Shown: one piece after another, positions 60,388 to 64,000 of the stretch
Numbering within the stretch: the first letter of the stretch is position 1
How the letters are laid out: every line of letters begins with the position of its first letter
NCBI GenBank assembly: GCA_020073495.1
Contig: JAIQFD010000004.1
Span: forward strand, 609,001 to 673,000
Length of the DNA stretch: 64,000 bases
Reading direction: 5' to 3'
From: Terriglobia bacterium
GTDB taxonomy: Bacteria > Acidobacteriota > Terriglobia > Terriglobales > Acidobacteriaceae
Program-made: the position numbers and the translations under genes
The notes under the pieces: generated by a model
Seen by the model: only the letters and a program-made list of their open reading frames with translations
Told to the model about the DNA's origin: nothing
Database searches by the model: none

Positions 60388-61986
60388 ATGAAACGCAAAG
60401 GCCTTCTCATCGCCGGCATCATCGTCGTGGTTCTCGTGGTGATCGTTGTCCTGCTGCCGGTCCTGGTAGACGCCAATAAGTTCCGGCCGATGATCGAGTC
60501 CGAGCTGCAGAAGTCCCTCGACCGCCAGGTGCACATCGGCAACCTCAAGCTTTCGCTGCTGGCGGGCGGCGTCGTTGCCGAGGACATCTCGATCAGCGAC
60601 GACCCCGGCTTCAGCCGCGAGCCCTTCGTAAAAGCCAAGGGCCTCGACGTCGGCGTGGAGATGATGCCGCTGATCTTCTCCCGCGCGCTGCACGTGCGCT
60701 CGCTCACCGTGCGCGAGCCCGAGATCCAGCTATTGCGCACCGCATCCGGCAAGTGGAACTACTCCAGCATGGGAGCGAAGGGCGCTAAGAATGCCCCGTC
60801 CGCTCCGCAGGCCGATTTCTCCGTCGGAGAACTGAAGGTCGAGAAGGGCCGCATCGTGGTGGGAACCGTGCCCGCACGCGGCAAGACCCGCGTATACGAG
60901 GACGTGCAGCTCAAGATCAAGGACCTCTCCACCACCTTAGTCATGCCCATCACGCTCGCAGCCAAGACGCCGGGCGGAGGGTCCATGAAGGTCGAGGGCG
61001 AAGTAGGGCCGCTCAACCAGACCGACATGGCGGAAACGCCGCTCAAAGCCGACGTCAAGGTCGAGCACATCGACATGGCCAGCACCGGCTTCGTCGATCC
61101 CGCTTCAGGCATCGCCGGCGTGCTGGACTACACCGGCAAGGTGGATTCCGACGGCAAAACGGCGCACTCCCAGGGAAAGGCCACCATCGACAAGCTGCGC
61201 GTGGTGAAGAGCGGTGCGGCCGCGCGCCATCCCGTCTCGCTCGACTATGCGACGGAGTACGACCACAAGCGCCAGGCCGGTTCCCTGACCCGCGGCGACA
61301 TCCTCATCGGCAAGAGCGCCGCCAAGCTTTCCGGCACCTACGACACTCGCGGCGAAACTCCCGTCGTGCACATGAAGCTAAACGCCTCGCACCTGCCGGT
61401 GGACGACGTCGAGGGCCTGCTGCCCGCTTTCGGAGTGATGCTTCCGTCGGGCGCGTCGCTGCGCGGAGGCACCGCGGACGCGAACCTCGCCCTCGACGGT
61501 CCTCTCGACCGGCTGGTGACCAGCGGCCCCGTCAACGTCTCGAACACCACTCTGACCGGCTACAACCTTTCTTCGAAGATGTCGGCCATATCCGCCCTGG
61601 CCGGCCTCAAGGGTGGCTCCGACACCGTGATCCAGACGCTCAGCTCCAACCTGCGGGTCTCGCCGGAAGGCATCCGCACCGACAACCTGAACGTGGTGGT
61701 GCCCTCCATCGGCACGGTGACGGGCTCAGGCACCATCGGCGCCAACAACTCGCTGAATTACAAGATGAGCGCCAAGCTGGTCAGCGGCGGCATGCTCGGC
61801 GGCGTGACCCAGATCACCAGCTTCGGACAGTCGAAAGGCGCCGTGCCCTTCCTCATCCAGGGCACGACCTCGAATCCCATCTTCATCCCCGACGTCGCTG
61901 GAGCGGTGGGCAACACCGTCCTCGCGCCGGCCGAGGGTGTTGGCGGAATGTTGGGCGGGCTCTTTGGAAAGAAGAAACAGAAATAA
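60388..61986 (+). CDS. AsmA-family protein
   Basis: A 532-residue protein with an N-terminal membrane helix (about residues 5-25) and a large beta-rich periplasmic part. The AsmA N-terminal pattern DANKFRPMIESELQKSLDRQ is clear, and the C-terminal third (GTVTGSGTIGANNSLNYKM) matches the AsmA C-terminal repeat. AsmA-like proteins are linked to phospholipid transport and outer-membrane assembly. It may be co-transcribed with the phosphatase gene (GGAGG before ATG). Confidence 0.9.
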   Translation: MKRKGLLIAGIIVVVLVVIVVLLPVLVDANKFRPMIESELQKSLDRQVHIGNLKLSLLAGGVVAEDISISDDPGFSREPFVKAKGLDVGVEMMPLIFSRALHVRSLTVREPEIQLLRTASGKWNYSSMGAKGAKNAPSAPQADFSVGELKVEKGRIVVGTVPARGKTRVYEDVQLKIKDLSTTLVMPITLAAKTPGGGSMKVEGEVGPLNQTDMAETPLKADVKVEHIDMASTGFVDPASGIAGVLDYTGKVDSDGKTAHSQGKATIDKLRVVKSGAAARHPVSLDYATEYDHKRQAGSLTRGDILIGKSAAKLSGTYDTRGETPVVHMKLNASHLPVDDVEGLLPAFGVMLPSGASLRGGTADANLALDGPLDRLVTSGPVNVSNTTLTGYNLSSKMSAISALAGLKGGSDTVIQTLSSNLRVSPEGIRTDNLNVVVPSIGTVTGSGTIGANNSLNYKMSAKLVSGGMLGGVTQITSFGQSKGAVPFLIQGTTSNPIFIPDVAGAVGNTVLAPAEGVGGMLGGLFGKKKQK

Positions 61987-61992
61987 GCGGAG

Positions 61993-62349
61993 CTACTTTT
62001 TCGTGCTCGCGTAGTCGAGGATATTGAGCCGGTCGGGCAGACGCAGGTTCAGGAACTCGACGCCGAAGAGGATGTTCCCCTCGACGTGCCGCACCACCGC
62101 TTTCACCTTCACCCACTCTTCTTCGGGATTCAAGCGATAGCGGACATCGATCTCCGTTTCCGGGTCGTAGCGCATGTCGCCGGTGAAAGCCATGCCGCCT
62201 TCGCCGATCTCCACGCCCTGTCCCGGCCAACTGTCTTTTCCCAGGCCGTAGCGCACTTCGAACGGCATCTCCCAGCGGGGGAACGCGCGGCGATTCTGTC
62301 CACGACGTTCGGGCTGGCGAGACTCGGGCTTCTTTCGTCGGTCCGGCAC
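61993..62349 (-). CDS. PilZ-domain protein
   Basis: A 118-residue single PilZ domain. The first c-di-GMP motif is RRAFPR (RxxxR). The second is EIGEGG, a variant of D/NxSxxG in which the usual polar and Ser positions are replaced, so binding may be weak or lost. It is convergent with the AsmA gene. Confidence 0.85.
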   Translation of the reverse strand: MPDRRKKPESRQPERRGQNRRAFPRWEMPFEVRYGLGKDSWPGQGVEIGEGGMAFTGDMRYDPETEIDVRYRLNPEEEWVKVKAVVRHVEGNILFGVEFLNLRLPDRLNILDYASTKK

Positions 62350-62402
62350 GGGCGGCAGAATACCCCCACCCGCGCTCCGAGTAAATCCCGTTGCGCAGAT
62401 GG

Positions 62403-64000
62403 TTACTTTTTCGCCTTACCGGGAACCGCTGTAGGCGCGCCGGGTGGCGGCGGCGAGATCTGGTTCGCGGTCACGAACACCGGTTCGATGTCCGTAGGCA
62501 GGTCCGCCAGCTTGTCCAGCACCTTCTTCGTCTGCTGGCGGATGACGCCCATCTCCGTCAGCATCTTCTTCGCTCCTGCGTAGTCGCCGGTGGCCTCCAG
62601 CGTCAGCAGCTCATGATCGAGGTCCCGCACCGCGTCCTTGATCTTGTGGAAGTCCACTTCGTACCGCCCGTCGGGACGCGCGACGAACCCGCCTTTGTCG
62701 AAGATGTAGTTGAACTGCACCGCCATGCCTTTGCCGTGGGCGTCACTGCTGCCGAATCGCAGGCTGCGGAACGCCGAGGCAAGATATGTCGTGTAGAGTT
62801 GCCGCTCCTCGCCGCTGGTCTGCCCGCCCGCGGTGCGTTTGCCCTTCATCTGCTTGTCCATCAGGTGCTGGAGCATGAACAGCCCGGTGACGTCGGCCTT
62901 GGCTTCCTCGATGGCGCCGAACAGCTCCTTCAATTCCTGGCGGGCCGTCGTGGCCCGCCCGCCCACCTTGATCTGCTGCGGCCCGATGCCGTGCGTCATC
63001 TCGTGTGCCAGGATGTGGGTGAAGAAGCTCTCGAAGTTCACATCTTTCTGCGCCTCGGGCACGAGCAGCCGCTGGGCGATGGGCACCAGGATCTTGCCGA
63101 ATTTCGCCTCCTGGACGTTCTTCAGCATCACCCGCTTCGTGCCCTTCTCCGTGGTGACCTTTTCGTCGTTGGGCAGGTTGTAAGCGGCGGTCTGGATGCC
63201 GTGATTGCCGTCGCCGGCGCCGAACACCTCGTTCACCACGCGGATGGGCGCCAAAGCCCCGAGCCTGGGATTCTTGTACTTGTCCTCGATGGGCAGATTG
63301 TTCTCGATCTCCTGCATGCGCGCGGAGAACGACTGAACCTTCTCCGTCTCCACGTCGTCGCGCAGGTTGACGAACGCCTCGAACGACGCCTTATACCCGA
63401 ACAGCTCGTCGTTGTAGGTCTCATAGGGCCCGATGGTGAGGTCGATGGACGCGTCCAAGTCCATCCACGCCAGGTCGCTCTCGTAGTAGCCGTTCGACAG
63501 GAACGCCGCCGCGCGCGTGGTCAGGAACTTCTTGAGCGTGGCGTTGTCGGTCAGTTCTGCGGCCTCACGCAGCAACATCGCCGCGCGGTCCAGGTCCGAC
63601 CCGTAGGCGTCGTTGTACGGCCACAGTGTGGGCTTCTTCGTCTCCGGATCCCGCTGCACGACGGTGAAGAATCCGATCGCCTGCTTATTCTGATCGGCCG
63701 GGAGCGCTTTCACCCACGCCTCGAACTCTTCCTTGGTCATGTCCTCGGGATAGAAATTCGCCCCCGGCAGCTTTTTGGCCGGCACGCCGGGCACGAAGGC
63801 TTTGAACTCGTCGAGCTCCGACCACGGTCCCTTGTTGATCCAGAAGTAGTGCAGGCGCGCCCATCCCAGCGGAGACCTGTCGGCCTGCAGTTTCTTGTAG
63901 AGGTCGTGGTTGCCGGCCCAGTACTGCGTGAGGAAGATGTCATCGATCACCCGCGCGGCCTCCACCAGCCTGGCCAGCGCTTTGCGGTCGCCCGCCGAGA
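62403..64000 (-). CDS. M49-like (dipeptidyl peptidase III-type) metallopeptidase, 5' end outside the window
   Basis: At least 532 residues; the frame stays open to base 64000, so the true start is beyond the edge (GTG 63965 is internal). Zinc-site residues are HEMTH (HExxH) and a Glu in EEAKADVTG about 50 residues later, the arrangement of M49-like peptidases related to DPP III. The N-terminal half has ARVIDDIFLTQYWAGN and YNDAYGSDLDRAA. It probably cleaves short peptides. A signal peptide, if any, cannot be seen. Confidence 0.8.
   Translation of the reverse strand, partial: SAGDRKALARLVEAARVIDDIFLTQYWAGNHDLYKKLQADRSPLGWARLHYFWINKGPWSELDEFKAFVPGVPAKKLPGANFYPEDMTKEEFEAWVKALPADQNKQAIGFFTVVQRDPETKKPTLWPYNDAYGSDLDRAAMLLREAAELTDNATLKKFLTTRAAAFLSNGYYESDLAWMDLDASIDLTIGPYETYNDELFGYKASFEAFVNLRDDVETEKVQSFSARMQEIENNLPIEDKYKNPRLGALAPIRVVNEVFGAGDGNHGIQTAAYNLPNDEKVTTEKGTKRVMLKNVQEAKFGKILVPIAQRLLVPEAQKDVNFESFFTHILAHEMTHGIGPQQIKVGGRATTARQELKELFGAIEEAKADVTGLFMLQHLMDKQMKGKRTAGGQTSGEERQLYTTYLASAFRSLRFGSSDAHGKGMAVQFNYIFDKGGFVARPDGRYEVDFHKIKDAVRDLDHELLTLEATGDYAGAKKMLTEMGVIRQQTKKVLDKLADLPTDIEPVFVTANQISPPPPGAPTAVPGKAKK

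Overview
The window is a GC-rich, gene-dense bacterial chromosome segment with almost no mobile DNA. The gene set and the intergenic repeats fit an Acidobacteriota genome, probably Terriglobia-like. That is an inference: the features behind it are the split cytochrome b6/subunit IV complex with an octahaem cytochrome, a double-length ThyX homologue, stand-alone MacB-type permeases, PilZ proteins, and GACAGCC...GGCTGTC and CCGGGGCTAAAGCCCCGG palindromic repeats. There is no rRNA or tRNA to confirm it, and I recognised no tRNA, CRISPR array, insertion sequence or prophage.

Bases 1-16458 are a dense electron-transfer region, all on the + strand. It has three blocks. (a) 1-5298: multihaem cytochrome c, molybdopterin-family oxidoreductase, four-cluster ferredoxin and NrfD membrane subunit. 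The order matches Qrc (quinone reductase complex), and the large subunit appears to lack the molybdenum-ligand cysteine. (b) 6079-8531: a perfect CRP-type palindrome and -10 box, then a one-haem outer-membrane porin-cytochrome fusion resembling Cyc2, a type-1 copper protein and a terminator. (c) 8557-16458: an NAD(P)H/FAD/Fe-S oxidoreductase, Rieske protein, cytochrome b6, subunit IV, octahaem cytochrome c, a lipoprotein cytochrome c and an unknown exported protein. Together these could move electrons between the cell surface, a periplasmic copper protein, a menaquinol-type bc complex and NAD(P)H. Between (a) and (b), 5299-6078 holds a decayed cytochrome fragment.

From 16.5 to 34.2 kb come a cold-shock protein, two tandem receiver domains without phospho-acceptor Asp, a B12-binding radical SAM enzyme, two MacB-type permeases, an S41 protease homologue lacking both catalytic residues, PBP1A, a class III aminotransferase, a PASTA protein facing def-fmt, a DNA alkyl-cysteine methyltransferase, a CDF metal exporter, a REC-PilZ protein and recA. 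From 34.2 to 43.3 kb come a TetR-controlled SRPBCC/membrane-protein cluster, an S9 peptidase, the double ThyX homologue and a 0.8-kb tandem array of palindrome-rich 124-bp units.

From 43.3 to 64 kb are mainly housekeeping genes: a K+/Na+:H+ antiporter, fabG, a GNAT, an XRE regulator, purH, a TPR protein, dGTPase, an M20 peptidase, aroC, a HAD hydrolase, a lipoprotein, a BlaI-type repressor with a YhaM-like nuclease, a SurA/PrsA-type chaperone, a PP2C phosphatase, an AsmA protein, a PilZ protein and a truncated M49-like peptidase. Intergenic spacers repeatedly carry short degenerate tandem arrays with 7-, 8- or 9-bp periods.
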